Assembly (NCBI RefSeq): GCF_014198245.1
Contig: NZ_JACIHE010000033.1
Coordinates: 1 to 64,000, forward strand
Direction of reading: 5' to 3'
DNA from: Bradyrhizobium sp. cir1
Lineage (GTDB): Bacteria > Pseudomonadota > Alphaproteobacteria > Rhizobiales > Xanthobacteraceae
Length of the DNA: 64,000 nucleotides
Of the stretch, positions 53,906 to 63,327 are shown piece by piece. A model generated the notes under the pieces. That model was not told where the DNA came from, ran no database searches, and saw only the letters and a list, made by a program, of their open reading frames with translations. Numbering within the stretch: position 1 is the stretch's first letter; each line of letters begins with the position of its first letter. The position numbers and the translations under genes were made by a program.

Positions 53906-54793
53906 ATGGCCGACGAAGCGCGTTCGCGACTGGGCCGGGGTCTTGCAAGTCTGATCGGTGACGTCGGCGGCGAGGCCCAGCATGTCGATCGTCCGCGCGC
54001 GCAGCGCAAGGTGCCGATCGAATTCATCAAGGCCAATCCGCGCAACCCGCGCCGGACCTTTTCGGACACCGAGCTGAAGGAACTCTCCGACTCCATCAAG
54101 CAGCACGGCGTGATCCAGCCGATCGTGGTGCGCCCCGTGAAGGGCGCGCAGGATCGCTACGAGATCATCGCCGGCGAACGGCGCTGGCGCGCCTCGCAGA
54201 TGGCGGGCCTGCACGAGGTGCCGATCGTGCCGGTCGACATCAGCGACAGCGATGCGCTGGAGTTCGCGATCGTCGAGAACGTGCAGCGCGAGGACCTCAA
54301 CCCGATGGAGGAGGCGCAGGGCTATCACGCGCTCGCCAACGAGTTCAAACGCAGCCAGGACGACATCGCCAGGGTCGTCGGCAAGAGCCGCAGCCACGTC
54401 GCCAACATGATGCGGCTGACCAAGCTGCCGGCCGAGGTGCAGGCCTTCATCGCGACCGGTGAATTGACGGCCGGTCACGCCCGCGCGCTGATCGGCGTCC
54501 CCGATCCGCTCGCCGCGGCCAAGCGCATCGTCGCGGAAGGCCTCAACGTCCGCCAGGCCGAGGCGCTCGCGCATGAAGAGGGCGTGCCGGAGCGCAAGCC
54601 GCAGAAGGCGCGCGCTACCAGTGGCAAGGAAAAGGATCCTGACACGATCGATCTGGAAAAGCGCGTCAGCGACGCGCTCGGCCTCAAGGTCACCGTCAAT
54701 CACCGCGACCCCGGCGGCTCCGTGCAGATCAACTACCGCAACCTCGATCAGCTCGACGAAGTGATGAAGCGGCTGGCCAAGGGCGGGATTTAG
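53906..54793 (+). CDS. parB: Chromosome partitioning protein ParB
   Basis: CTP-dependent DNA clamp of 295 residues that loads at parS and slides along DNA. Sections: basic N-terminal motif RLGRGLASLIG (about 8-18) that stimulates ParA; the CTPase domain with PRRTF, GVIQPIVVR, GERRWRAS and ENVQREDLNPMEEAQGY; the helix-turn-helix (about 150-190, KSRSHVANMMRL); and a C-terminal dimer domain. ATG 53906 has AAGGGAG upstream. Sites for it lie at 49.7-52.3 kb. Confidence 0.97.
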   Translation: MADEARSRLGRGLASLIGDVGGEAQHVDRPRAQRKVPIEFIKANPRNPRRTFSDTELKELSDSIKQHGVIQPIVVRPVKGAQDRYEIIAGERRWRASQMAGLHEVPIVPVDISDSDALEFAIVENVQREDLNPMEEAQGYHALANEFKRSQDDIARVVGKSRSHVANMMRLTKLPAEVQAFIATGELTAGHARALIGVPDPLAAAKRIVAEGLNVRQAEALAHEEGVPERKPQKARATSGKEKDPDTIDLEKRVSDALGLKVTVNHRDPGGSVQINYRNLDQLDEVMKRLAKGGI

Positions 54794-54812
54794 ACGCACC
54801 GACTCTCTATCA

Positions 54813-54943
54813 CCGTCACCCTGAGGTGGCCGCTTCTTCAGCGGCCCTCGAAGGGCGACGGCCCGGCTGTATCCCGGCCGTTCATCCTTCGAGGCTCCCC
54901 GCGCGCCGCGTTGCGTCGCGCGGCTCGCGCCTCAGGATGACGG
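54813..54943. repeat. Hairpin repeat family D, copy 2
   Basis: Begins CCGTCACCCTGAGGTGGCC and ends CTCAGGATGACGG. The block GGCCGCTTCTTCAGCGGCC plus CTCGAAGGGCGACGGCCC is identical to the copy at 16800-16961. It follows parB. Confidence 0.85.
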
Positions 54944-54988
54944 GTTTGGCGCTTCGCTCAGTCATTGGCGCGCGTCTGCATCCACCTC

Positions 54989-55095
54989 GTCATTGCGAGC
55001 GCAGCGAAGCAATCCAGAATCTTTCCGCCGAGGGACTCTGGATTGCTTCGCTACGCTCGCATCGACGAGTCGAGAGAGTTGCACTTCGCAATGAC
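54989..55095. repeat. Hairpin repeat family A, copy 2
   Basis: GTCATTGCGAGCGCAGCGAA at the start pairs with TTCGCTACGCTCGC inside the element, and a further TTCGCAATGAC closes it; the right side carries an extra segment compared with the other copies. It lies between the convergent ends of parB and holA. With the family D repeat it fills most of the 312-base gap; no gene is seen there. Confidence 0.82.
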
Positions 55096-55105
55096 GTGGA
55101 GAGAC

Positions 55106-56134
55106 TCAGCCCCGCCGCTTCGCATTCGCGGCGATCGCCATCAGCGTGCGCTGGGCGATGGCGGCGGCTAGTGTGGATTGCTTGCGGGTCTCGAGCGCTG
55201 CGGTTGCGAGCTGCTCGATGATGGTGGCGAGCCGCGCCACGCTGAAATTGCGCAGCGCCGTCTCCACTGCGGGCTTTCGCGAGAAGTGCAGGCGCGGATA
55301 GCCGCCGTCGAGCACGGCGGAGGCCGGCTGGCCGTCGGCAATCGCAAGCGCGGATTTGTGCAGCCATGCGGCCTGGCGCTGTGCGGCCGAGATGATCACG
55401 CCGGGATAGGTGCCGGCGATCATGGCCTTGGCGAATTCGGTCTCGACGATGTCGGGCCGGCCGGCGAAGGCGCCGTCGACGATCGGATCGAGCTTCAGCT
55501 CCGAGGCATCGGCGACGACGGACATGACGTCATCCAACGTGATCTCGCCTTTGCCATGCGCGTACAGCGTGAGCTTGCGCAGCTCGTTGCGCGAGGCCTG
55601 GCGGTCGCCGCCGAGGAACGACATCAGCGCCGCGCGGGCATCCTGCGCGATGCGCAAGTTCGCGATGCGGAGCTCGTCCTCCATCAGCTTGGCGAGGTCG
55701 CGTTCGGTGTCGGGATAGCAGCCGATCGCGACCGCCGTCTTGGCGCGCTCGCAGGCCTTGCGCAGCGGCGATTCCGGGCGCAGCTCGCCCGCCTCGATCA
55801 CGATGCGGCAATCCCTCACGCTCATCTCGGCCAGCGTGTCGATGCCGCCGGCAAAGCTGCGCGAGCCGGCGCGAATGCGGATGGCGCGGCGGCCGCCGAA
55901 CAGCGGCACCGTCATGGCTTCGTCGACGAGCCGCGACGGCTCGGCGGAGAGCTCGTCGCCGTCGAGCTTCACCAGCGAGAAGGGATCGTTGGGATCGTCG
56001 ACCGCCGAGGCGATCAGCGCGTCGGCGCGCTCGCGCACGAGGCCGGCATCGGGACCGTAGAGCAGGATGATCGGACGGCCCGCATCGGGGCGGGCGAGGA
56101 AGGCGTCGATCTCTTTTCCGCGCAGCGCGACCAT
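55106..56134 (-). CDS. holA: DNA polymerase III delta subunit
   Basis: Clamp-loader wrench subunit of 342 residues that opens the sliding clamp. It has the AAA+-like fold without an active P-loop: ALRGKEIDAFLARPDAGRPIILLYGPDAGLVRERA at the N-terminus, FGGRRAIRIR, and the C-terminal collar helices (HKSALAIADGQPASAVLDG, AVETALRNFSVARLATIIEQLA). Length and segments fit alphaproteobacterial HolA. ATG 56134. It follows lptE on the same strand, separated by a family B repeat. Confidence 0.92.
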   Translation of the reverse strand: MVALRGKEIDAFLARPDAGRPIILLYGPDAGLVRERADALIASAVDDPNDPFSLVKLDGDELSAEPSRLVDEAMTVPLFGGRRAIRIRAGSRSFAGGIDTLAEMSVRDCRIVIEAGELRPESPLRKACERAKTAVAIGCYPDTERDLAKLMEDELRIANLRIAQDARAALMSFLGGDRQASRNELRKLTLYAHGKGEITLDDVMSVVADASELKLDPIVDGAFAGRPDIVETEFAKAMIAGTYPGVIISAAQRQAAWLHKSALAIADGQPASAVLDGGYPRLHFSRKPAVETALRNFSVARLATIIEQLATAALETRKQSTLAAAIAQRTLMAIAANAKRRG

Positions 56135-56145
56135 TGGGCCCAACT

Positions 56146-56255
56146 GTCATTCCGGGGCGCGCGAAGCGCGAACTACGGTGCGCAATTGCGCACCTGAGAA
56201 TCTCGATCAACAATCTCTGGATTCCGGGTTCGCCCTGCGGGCGCCCCGGAATGAC
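56146..56255. repeat. Hairpin repeat family B, copy 2
   Basis: Bounded by GTCATTCCGGGGCG and CGCCCCGGAATGAC with GGTGCGCAATTGCGCACC at 56177-56194. About 50 bases in the left half, including GAACTACGGTGCGC and CACCTGAGAATCTCGA, are identical to the copy at 8190-8290. It lies between lptE and holA, two genes of the same direction. Confidence 0.87.
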
Positions 56256-56264
56256 GGGAATGAA

Positions 56265-56816
56265 CTACGTGCCCGCGGTGAAGAATGCGGCGAGCCGGGT
56301 ATTGATGTTCTCTGCGATCTCGTTGGCGGCACGATCCTCGGCATCGCGAACGGCGCGGTTGCGCGAGAAGCGCTGGTAGGAGCCGGGCATGTCGTAGGAC
56401 ACGCGCGAGAACGTGGTGCCGGTCATGACCGACTTGCCGCTGACGACCTCAACCAGATTGTACTGGCAGTCGATGCCGTAATTTTCGCTGGTCGGCAGAC
56501 CCGTGTTGGGATCGACGATCAGGGACGAACGGCTGGAGCTGAAGCGGATCACCAGGCGGTGGGTCGGCGGCATGCCCGTGGCGGTGCCGTACAGCTTGAA
56601 GGCCAGGGCATTGCGGACCTCGACGCCGACGCGCGCCTCGCGCGAGGCGTTCGGCTTGTCGACCGGGGGCAGCTCGACCCCCATCAGCTTCTCGCGCAGG
56701 CCGGGGGTGCCGTCGCCACGGTCGGCATACATCGGCTGGAAGCACCCAGCCGTCAGCGCCGCCAGTGCGGCGACTGCCAGCAGGCGGACTGCGATGCGGA
56801 TCCTAGCCGACAACAT
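56265..56816 (-). CDS. lptE: LPS-assembly lipoprotein LptE
   Basis: A 183-residue outer-membrane lipoprotein that plugs the LptD barrel and helps place lipopolysaccharide. Signal with lipobox LTAGC (Cys25), then FQPMYADRGDG and a small alpha/beta domain. Sequence conservation in this family is low; the call rests on the lipobox, the GCFQPMY start typical of alphaproteobacteria and the invariant place after leuS, whose stop it overlaps by 14 bases. Confidence 0.9.
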   Translation of the reverse strand: MLSARIRIAVRLLAVAALAALTAGCFQPMYADRGDGTPGLREKLMGVELPPVDKPNASREARVGVEVRNALAFKLYGTATGMPPTHRLVIRFSSSRSSLIVDPNTGLPTSENYGIDCQYNLVEVVSGKSVMTGTTFSRVSYDMPGSYQRFSRNRAVRDAEDRAANEIAENINTRLAAFFTAGT

Positions 56817-59427
56817 TCACGATCCTCTTGGGGACGATGATCACCTTGCGGACGGGCTTGCCATCCAGGGCCAGCTTTACCGCATCGAGGGCCAAAACGG
56901 CAGCCTCGATTTCCGGATTCTGGGCCGCTGTTGCAACTGTGACCTCACCCCGCTTCTTGCCGTTGACCTGAACCACCAGGGTCACGCTGTCTTCAACCAG
57001 CAAATCGCGTTCGATTTGGGGCCAATTGGCCTCCGAAACCAGCCCCTTGTGGCCCAGAACCTGCCAGCACTCCTCGGCCAGGTGGGGCATCATCGGCGAG
57101 AACAGCTGGACCAGGATCTGGCCGGCCTCGCGGATCGCCCAGATGAGGTCAGTGGCCGGTTGGCCGGGACGCTGGAGCACCTCCGAGAAGGCGTTGGCGA
57201 ATTCGCGGATATGGGCGAGGCAGACATTGAAGTGCAGCCGCTCGATCCCGGTGGTGACCTTGTCCAGCGCGCCATGGGCGGCCTTGCGCAGAGCGGTTGC
57301 ATCCGGGCCGAACGAGGCCGGCCGCGCCGCCGGCGCGCCCTTGCCGAGTTCCGCGGAATCGTTCACCAGCCGCCACAGCCGCTGCACGAAGCGCGAGGCG
57401 CCCTGGACGCGCTCGTCGCTCCAGATCACGTCGCGGTCGGGCGGGGAGTCCGACAGCATGAACCAGCGGGCGACGTCGGCGCCGTAGGTCTCGATGATGT
57501 CGTCGGGATCGACCGTGTTCTTCTTCGACTTCGACATCTTCTCGATCGGGCCGATCTGGATGTCTTCGCCCGACGACAGCAGCGTCGCGCGGCGGCCGTT
57601 GCCGCCGACCTCGATCTTGACTTCGGCCGGCTGCACAAAGGTGCCGTCGGCCTTCTGGTAGGTCTCGTGCACCACCATGCCTTGCGTGAACATGCCGGCG
57701 AACGGCTCGTCCAGCGCAATGTGCCCGGTCGCCTTCATCGCGCGGGTGAAGAAGCGGCTGTAGAGCAGATGCAGGATCGCGTGCTCGACGCCGCCGATAT
57801 ACTGGTCGACCGGCAGCATCCGGTTGGCCACAGTGGGCGTCGTCGGCGCGTTCTCGTTCCAGGGATCGGTGAAGCGCGCAAAATACCAGGACGAGTCCAC
57901 GAAGGTGTCCATGGTGTCGGTTTCGCGGCTAGCCTTGCCCCCGCATTTGGGGCAGGTGACGTGCTTCCAGGTCGGGTGATGATCCAGCGCGTTGCCCGGT
58001 TTGTCGAAGGTCGCATCATCAGGCAGCGTCACGGGCAGGTCCGCATCCGGCACCGGCACCACATCGCACTTCGGACAATGGATCACGGGAATCGGGCAGC
58101 CCCAGTAGCGCTGGCGCGAAATGCCCCAGTCGCGCAGGCGGAAATTCACCTGCCGCTCACCGACCGGCGCGTTGCCGCGCAGCTCGCCCTCGAGACGCCT
58201 CGCCACCTCTTCCTTCGCCTGCTCGATGGTCATGCCGTCGAGGAAGCGCGAATTGATCATGCGGCCGTCACCGTCATAGGCGGTGTCGGTGATGACGAAG
58301 CTCTTGGGATCCTGCCCTTCCGGGCACACCACCGGCGTGTTGCCGAGACTGTACTTGTTGACGAAATCGAGGTCGCGCTGGTCGTGCGCGGGGCAGCCGA
58401 AGATCGCGCCGGTGCCGTATTCCATCAGCACGAAGTTGGCGACATAGACCGGCAGCTTCCAGCTCGGGTCGAACGGATGCACCGCGCGGATGCCGGTGTC
58501 AAAACCCTGCTTCTCCGCGGTGTCGATGATCTCCTGCGCGGTGCCGATCTTCTTGATGTCGGCAATGAACTGCGCGAGCTTCGGGTTCTTGGCGGCAGCT
58601 GCCTGCGCCAGCGGATGATCCGACGAGATCGCCATGAACTTCGCGCCGAACAGCGTGTCGGGGCGCGTCGTGAAAATCTTCAGCTCGCTCTCGCCGGCCG
58701 GCGTGGTCGCCTGATCCAGCGCGAAGCGGATCAAGAGGCCCTCGGAGCGACCGATCCAGTTGCGCTGCATCAGCCGCACCTTGTCGGGCCAGCGGTCCAG
58801 CCCGTCCAGCGCCGACAGCAGCTCCTGCGAGTACTTCGTGATCTTGAAGACCCACTGGCTCATCTCACGCTGCTCGACGATCGCACCCGAGCGCCAGCCG
58901 CGGCCGTCGATCACCTGCTCGTTGGCGAGCACGGTCATGTCGACCGGATCCCAGTTGAGCTTGCGCTTCTCGCGTTCGGCGAGGCCCGCGGCGAGCATGT
59001 CCAGAAACATCTTCTGCTGATGCTTGTAGTAGCTGGGGTCGCAGGTCGCGAATTCGCGTGACCAGTCCAGCGACAGCCCGATCGAACGGAGCTGCTTCTT
59101 CATCGCGGCGATGTTGTCGTAGGTCCAGGCCTTGGGCGCGACCTTGCGCTCGATGGCGGCATTCTCGGCCGGCAGGCCGAAAGCGTCCCAGCCCATCGGG
59201 TGCAGCACATTGAACCCCTTGGCGCGCATGAAGCGGGCCAGCACGTCGCCGAGCGTATAGTTGCGGACATGGCCGATATGGATGCGCCCGGACGGGTAGG
59301 GGAACATCTCGAGCACATAGTATTTCGGCCGCGGATCGTCGTTCTTCGAGACGAAGATCGCCTGCTGGTCCCAGGCAGCCTGCCAGCGTGGTTCGGAATC
59401 GCGGGCGTTATAGCGTTCGGAGGTCAT
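56803..59427 (-). CDS. leuS: Leucyl-tRNA synthetase
   Basis: Class I synthetase of 874 residues. The HIGH motif is HIGH at 50-53 within PYPSGRIHIGHVRNY; the CP1 editing domain follows (about 225-420, with FTTRPDTLFGAKFMAIS); a zinc-type CPKC pair occurs in the ZN-1 region; KMSKS appears near residue 630 as EKMSKSKKN; and the anticodon-binding and C-terminal domains complete it. Size is usual for the family. First gene of leuS-lptE-holA. A long open frame on the opposite strand is a GC-rich shadow. Confidence 0.98.
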   Translation of the reverse strand: MTSERYNARDSEPRWQAAWDQQAIFVSKNDDPRPKYYVLEMFPYPSGRIHIGHVRNYTLGDVLARFMRAKGFNVLHPMGWDAFGLPAENAAIERKVAPKAWTYDNIAAMKKQLRSIGLSLDWSREFATCDPSYYKHQQKMFLDMLAAGLAEREKRKLNWDPVDMTVLANEQVIDGRGWRSGAIVEQREMSQWVFKITKYSQELLSALDGLDRWPDKVRLMQRNWIGRSEGLLIRFALDQATTPAGESELKIFTTRPDTLFGAKFMAISSDHPLAQAAAAKNPKLAQFIADIKKIGTAQEIIDTAEKQGFDTGIRAVHPFDPSWKLPVYVANFVLMEYGTGAIFGCPAHDQRDLDFVNKYSLGNTPVVCPEGQDPKSFVITDTAYDGDGRMINSRFLDGMTIEQAKEEVARRLEGELRGNAPVGERQVNFRLRDWGISRQRYWGCPIPVIHCPKCDVVPVPDADLPVTLPDDATFDKPGNALDHHPTWKHVTCPKCGGKASRETDTMDTFVDSSWYFARFTDPWNENAPTTPTVANRMLPVDQYIGGVEHAILHLLYSRFFTRAMKATGHIALDEPFAGMFTQGMVVHETYQKADGTFVQPAEVKIEVGGNGRRATLLSSGEDIQIGPIEKMSKSKKNTVDPDDIIETYGADVARWFMLSDSPPDRDVIWSDERVQGASRFVQRLWRLVNDSAELGKGAPAARPASFGPDATALRKAAHGALDKVTTGIERLHFNVCLAHIREFANAFSEVLQRPGQPATDLIWAIREAGQILVQLFSPMMPHLAEECWQVLGHKGLVSEANWPQIERDLLVEDSVTLVVQVNGKKRGEVTVATAAQNPEIEAAVLALDAVKLALDGKPVRKVIIVPKRIVNVVG

Positions 59428-59621
59428 GGAATCGTTCGGTTTTTCTTGGGTTCGGCCGTCTAAAGACGGCGGACTAGGCCATAGAAGTCCTCAGGGGGTC
59501 AATGGGTTGCCTCACCCCGGGAACCTTCGCCCCTGCTCCGCATAACTACCGAGGCCGCCGTTGGGGTGTGATTAAGGGGTCGATGCGAGGTTGCGGCTGG
59601 CCAGGACCCCGAAAACCTCCG

Positions 59622-60668
59622 ATGGACGCCAGCTTCGACGATCCCGACTACGATTATGCCGCGTCCATCGCCGGACGGGCGATGCGGAGCATGGCCGAGC
59701 AGCGGATTGCGCCGACGCCGATCAATTTTGCCGTCTGGTACCAGTATTTCGCAGGCAGCCATGATGACTTGCGCAACGCCATCGATCTCCTGATCGACCA
59801 CAATCGTCCGTTCGACGCCCGGACCAATCAGAACCTGTTCGAGACCTATGTTGCGCCACGGCTGAGTGCTGTCGTCGTCGACACCTCCGAGCGGCTGCAT
59901 GCCCTGATGGGTGCGGCCAAGGAGTTCCTGGCGACCGCGATCGCCGACAACCATTCGCAGATGCAGGCGATCAGCGAGGTCGCCGACCAGGGCAAGTCCG
60001 GCGTCGACCCGAAGGCGCTGGTCGCCCAGCTCATGAACGAGCTGGCCCGCGCGGCCACAAGGGCGACGCGTCTGGAGGCGGGCTTTGCCGAAAAGGCCCG
60101 CGAGCTCGACGTGATCCGCGCCTCGCTCTCCAAGTCCGAGGAGCGCGCGCGGACCGACACGCTGACGGGCCTTGCCAACCGGCGGGCGCTGGACGAATTC
60201 CTGCGCAAGGCGCAAGTCACGGCGGACTGGGGCGAGCCGCTCAGCGTGCTCTTGCTCGACATCGACCGCTTCAAGACCTTCAACGACGATTTCGGCCACG
60301 GCGTCGGCGATCAGGTGCTGCGCCTCATCGCAAAGGTGCTGCGCGAGAAGGTGCGCGATCAGGATCTCCCGGCCCGCTACGGCGGCGAGGAGCTGATCGC
60401 TGTGCTGCCGGGCGCCGATCTTGCCACCTGTGCCGGGATCGCCGAGCACATCAGGCGCGCGATCGCCGAATGCAGGATCACCCGCCGCTCGACCGGCGAG
60501 GTGCTGCCCAACATCAGCGTGTCGATCGGCGTGGCGCAGTATCGTTCCGGTGAAGCCATCGCCGATCTCATCGAGCGCTGCGACCGCGCGCTCTACCTCG
60601 CCAAAGGCGGCGGCCGCAATCGCGTGGTGACCGAGATCGAGCTCGATCGCGCCGGGGCTGCGGGCTAG
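59622..60668 (+). CDS. Cytoplasmic diguanylate cyclase (GGDEF protein)
   Basis: A 348-residue protein without transmembrane segments. The first half (about 1-165) is an alpha-helical region with FAVWYQYFAGSHDDLRNAID, a segment I have seen linked to GGDEF proteins of this group. The GGDEF domain has DTLTGLANRRAL, LLLDIDRFKTFND and an active ARYGGEEL site (near residue 254). An RxxD inhibitory site (RDQD) lies five residues before GGEEL, so product feedback is likely. Convergent with a second cyclase; stop codons overlap at CTAG. Confidence 0.9.
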   Translation: MDASFDDPDYDYAASIAGRAMRSMAEQRIAPTPINFAVWYQYFAGSHDDLRNAIDLLIDHNRPFDARTNQNLFETYVAPRLSAVVVDTSERLHALMGAAKEFLATAIADNHSQMQAISEVADQGKSGVDPKALVAQLMNELARAATRATRLEAGFAEKARELDVIRASLSKSEERARTDTLTGLANRRALDEFLRKAQVTADWGEPLSVLLLDIDRFKTFNDDFGHGVGDQVLRLIAKVLREKVRDQDLPARYGGEELIAVLPGADLATCAGIAEHIRRAIAECRITRRSTGEVLPNISVSIGVAQYRSGEAIADLIERCDRALYLAKGGGRNRVVTEIELDRAGAAG

Positions 60669-62362
60669 GCGCTCGCTGCCATCATGATGTCAGCGGTCTC
60701 GATCGCCTGCACGCCGTGCTCGACGACGTTGTTGCGGCCGCGGTGTTTGGCGGCATAGAGCGCGGCGTCGGCGGCTTCGATGAGATCGCCGGGGCGCAGG
60801 CTCTCGTTCGGCTTCGTCGCGGCGACGCCGATCGAGACGGTGACGATCATGTGGGCGGAGGTGATATGCGGCAGGCACAGTTTCAGCACGGCCGCGCGCG
60901 CCTGCTCGCCGATCTCGACGGCGCGCATCACATCGGTATTCGGCAGGAGCAGGCAGAATTCCTCGCCGCCATAGCGCGCGGCAAAGCCCATCGTGTCGGC
61001 GGCGATGCCCGAGAGCGACTCGCCGAGCCGCGTCAGGCAGGAATCGCCTTCGAGATGGCCATAGGTGTCGTTGAACAGCTTGAAATGGTCGACGTCGATC
61101 ATCAGCAGCGCGAGGTCGCTGCCATATTGCTGCGCGCGCATCCATTCGAAATCGAGCCGGCTCTGGAAGCCGCGGCGGTTGGCGAGGCCCGACAACATGT
61201 CGATCGAGGCCATCACCGTCAGGCGGTCGTTGCTCGCGATCAGCTCGCGCTCGCGCTGGCTGAGTTGCGCGGCCATTGCGTTGAAGGCGCGGGCCAGCGG
61301 CACGAACTCGGCCGGCAGGCGGTTGCGCGCCGCGCGCGCCGACAGGTCACCCTCGCCGAGGCGCTTGGCCATGTCGGCGAGCATCTCGATCGGCTTGATC
61401 ACGAGTTTCTCGGCGGCGATCAGCGCACCGAGCAGGACGAACACGACGACGAAAGCGAGCTGGAGATAGGCGGTGCGGATGTCGCGGCTCACCGCCGCGG
61501 ACACCTTGTCCTCGTCGATGCTGGCTATCAGGCGGGCGTTGGTGCCGGCGATGCGGATGTAGCTGACCGCGCGGCGGGAGCCGTCGGCGGCGAGAAACGA
61601 GAGCGAGCCTTCGTCCTGGTTCGACCGCAGCGCCTTGTCGGCGATCGCGGACATCAGCGGCATGTTGTCAAGCGGACGGCCGACCGCGCTGTGCTGGTCG
61701 GCAGGTGCGGCCAGCACCGTGCCGGCACTGTCGACCAGCACGGCGGTGATGCCGGCGCGGCCGCCGAGATTGCTCATCACCTTCGACATCCAGTCGAGGT
61801 TGACGGTCGCTAGCACGACGGCATCGGCGACGCCGCTGAACGCCGACACCGGATAGACCGCCATGACGGTCGGTGACGGGACCGGCCGTGACAGGATGAA
61901 ATCGCTCAGCACGAAGCGGCCGGTTTCCTGCGCCTGCTGGAAATAAGGCCGGTCACTGAGATCGAGGCCGACATACATGTTGTTGGTGGCGCACTGGATG
62001 CGTCCGTCCTGGCCCGCGATCAGAAGCGTGCGGATCCAGGGAAGGTTCGAGGGCAGGCTCGCGCGCAGCACGTCGCAGCTCTTGCTGATGCCGCCGGCGG
62101 AGGCGCGGATGAAGGCTTCCGATTTCAGGATGGTCTCAACCGACGAGATCACCTCGCGCTGCGCATCTGCGCTGTGCCGTGCGATGGTGGTGAATTCAGC
62201 CGCAGCCTGCGCGATCTGCCGCGTGCGCGTGTCCTCGAGCGAACGGATGCGCTCGAGCATCAAGGGCGCGACCAGAATCACCGCGAGCAACGCAAGCCGG
62301 GCCCGGATCCCGAGAACCTGCTTGAGTTTCGCTCGTTTGCGGTTGAAACTGACGTTTGCCAT
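60665..62362 (-). CDS. Membrane diguanylate cyclase with Cache and HAMP domains
   Basis: A 565-residue sensor cyclase. Two transmembrane helices (about 18-36 and 292-314) enclose a periplasmic dCache-type sensor with GLDLSDRPYFQQAQETGRFVLSD, a phrase common to Cache sensors. HAMP (about 315-370) leads to a GGDEF domain with DMLSGLANRRGF, LMIDVDHFKLFND and active AARYGGEEF (near residue 465). The RxxD inhibitory site is missing (ADTM at that place), unlike the neighbouring cyclase. Probably makes c-di-GMP in response to a small extracellular ligand. Confidence 0.92.
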   Translation of the reverse strand: MANVSFNRKRAKLKQVLGIRARLALLAVILVAPLMLERIRSLEDTRTRQIAQAAAEFTTIARHSADAQREVISSVETILKSEAFIRASAGGISKSCDVLRASLPSNLPWIRTLLIAGQDGRIQCATNNMYVGLDLSDRPYFQQAQETGRFVLSDFILSRPVPSPTVMAVYPVSAFSGVADAVVLATVNLDWMSKVMSNLGGRAGITAVLVDSAGTVLAAPADQHSAVGRPLDNMPLMSAIADKALRSNQDEGSLSFLAADGSRRAVSYIRIAGTNARLIASIDEDKVSAAVSRDIRTAYLQLAFVVVFVLLGALIAAEKLVIKPIEMLADMAKRLGEGDLSARAARNRLPAEFVPLARAFNAMAAQLSQRERELIASNDRLTVMASIDMLSGLANRRGFQSRLDFEWMRAQQYGSDLALLMIDVDHFKLFNDTYGHLEGDSCLTRLGESLSGIAADTMGFAARYGGEEFCLLLPNTDVMRAVEIGEQARAAVLKLCLPHITSAHMIVTVSIGVAATKPNESLRPGDLIEAADAALYAAKHRGRNNVVEHGVQAIETADIMMAASA

Positions 62363-62471
62363 CTTCGCTGCCCACCCCGCGGGCTAAGGTAAAGCGAAGG
62401 GTTCAAAAACTCTTTCTTGAACTCGGTAAAATTGGACTTACCTCGGTTACGACCACAGCCAATCGAACGTC

Positions 62472-63161
62472 ATGACAGAAGCCAACGCAGCGCCGGTAAC
62501 CGGCGATTCACCAAACGCGCTCGCCGCGGTCGAAGCCGAAATTGCACGCGCCTGCAAGGATGCGCGGCGTGATCGCGCCTCCGTCACGCTGATCGCGGTG
62601 TCCAAGACTTTCGACGCCGATGCAATTACCCCGGTTATCGCCGCCGGACAGCGCGTATTCGGCGAGAATCGGGTGCAGGAGGCCAAAGGCAAGTGGCCGG
62701 CGTTAACGACTGTTTACCCCGATATCGCGCTGCACCTGATCGGGCCGCTGCAGTCCAACAAGGCGAAAGAGGCGGTCGCGCTGTTCGACGCCATTCATTC
62801 GGTTGACCGTCCGAGCATTTGCCAGGCGTTAGCCAAGGAAATCGAATCCCAGAAGAAGCACCCGCAGCTCTTCGTCCAGATCAACACCGGCGAGGAGCCG
62901 CAGAAGGCCGGCGTTGCGCCCGGCGAGGCCGATGCCTTCCTCGCAAGCTGCCGCGATACCTATGGGCTGACGATCTCCGGACTGATGTGCATCCCGCCGG
63001 TCGACGAGCCGCCCGCGGCCCATTTCGCGCTGACCGCCAAGATCGCTGAGCGCAACGGCTTGAAGAATCTCTCGATGGGCATGAGCGCCGATTTCGCGAC
63101 AGCGATCATGCTGGGCGCCACCCATGTGCGCGTGGGAAGCGCGATCTTCGGGCATCGGTAG
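62472..63161 (+). CDS. Pyridoxal phosphate homeostasis protein (YggS/PLPBP)
   Basis: A 229-residue PLP-binding barrel protein without enzymatic activity that keeps vitamin B6 and amino acid pools balanced. The Schiff-base lysine is K45 in LIAVSKTF; GENRVQEAKGKW, HLIGPLQSNKAKEAV, the INTGEEPQKAGV stretch and the closing SMGMSADFATAIMLGATHVRVGSAIFG (phosphate site) are all typical. ATG 62472; divergent from the membrane cyclase. Confidence 0.96.
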   Translation: MTEANAAPVTGDSPNALAAVEAEIARACKDARRDRASVTLIAVSKTFDADAITPVIAAGQRVFGENRVQEAKGKWPALTTVYPDIALHLIGPLQSNKAKEAVALFDAIHSVDRPSICQALAKEIESQKKHPQLFVQINTGEEPQKAGVAPGEADAFLASCRDTYGLTISGLMCIPPVDEPPAAHFALTAKIAERNGLKNLSMGMSADFATAIMLGATHVRVGSAIFGHR

Positions 63162-63204
63162 AAGCCGTTAGCGAGGGTCGGGAGCCATACAAGCTCTCAA
63201 ATTC

Positions 63205-63282
63205 GTCATTGCGAGCGGAGCGAAGCAATCCAGAATCTTTCCGCGGAGGGACTCTGGATTGCTTCGCTGCGCTTGCAATGAC
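63205..63282. repeat. Hairpin repeat family A, copy 3
   Basis: GTCATTGCGAGCGGAGCGAAGC at the left mirrors GCTTCGCTGCGCTTGCAATGAC at the right, with CAATCCAGA and TCTGGATTG inside. Nearly a perfect palindrome over 78 bases. It lies between the convergent yggS and hydratase-like genes. Confidence 0.88.
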
Positions 63283-63327
63283 GTGCGGAGAGAGATGGGC
63301 TCGCAACGACAGCGGCGTGTGCCGCGT

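Noticed and set aside
56503..59061. Open frame of about 850 codons antisense to leuS and lptE
   Set aside because: Covers two certain genes on the opposite strand and has the Arg/His/Asp-rich composition of a shadow frame.
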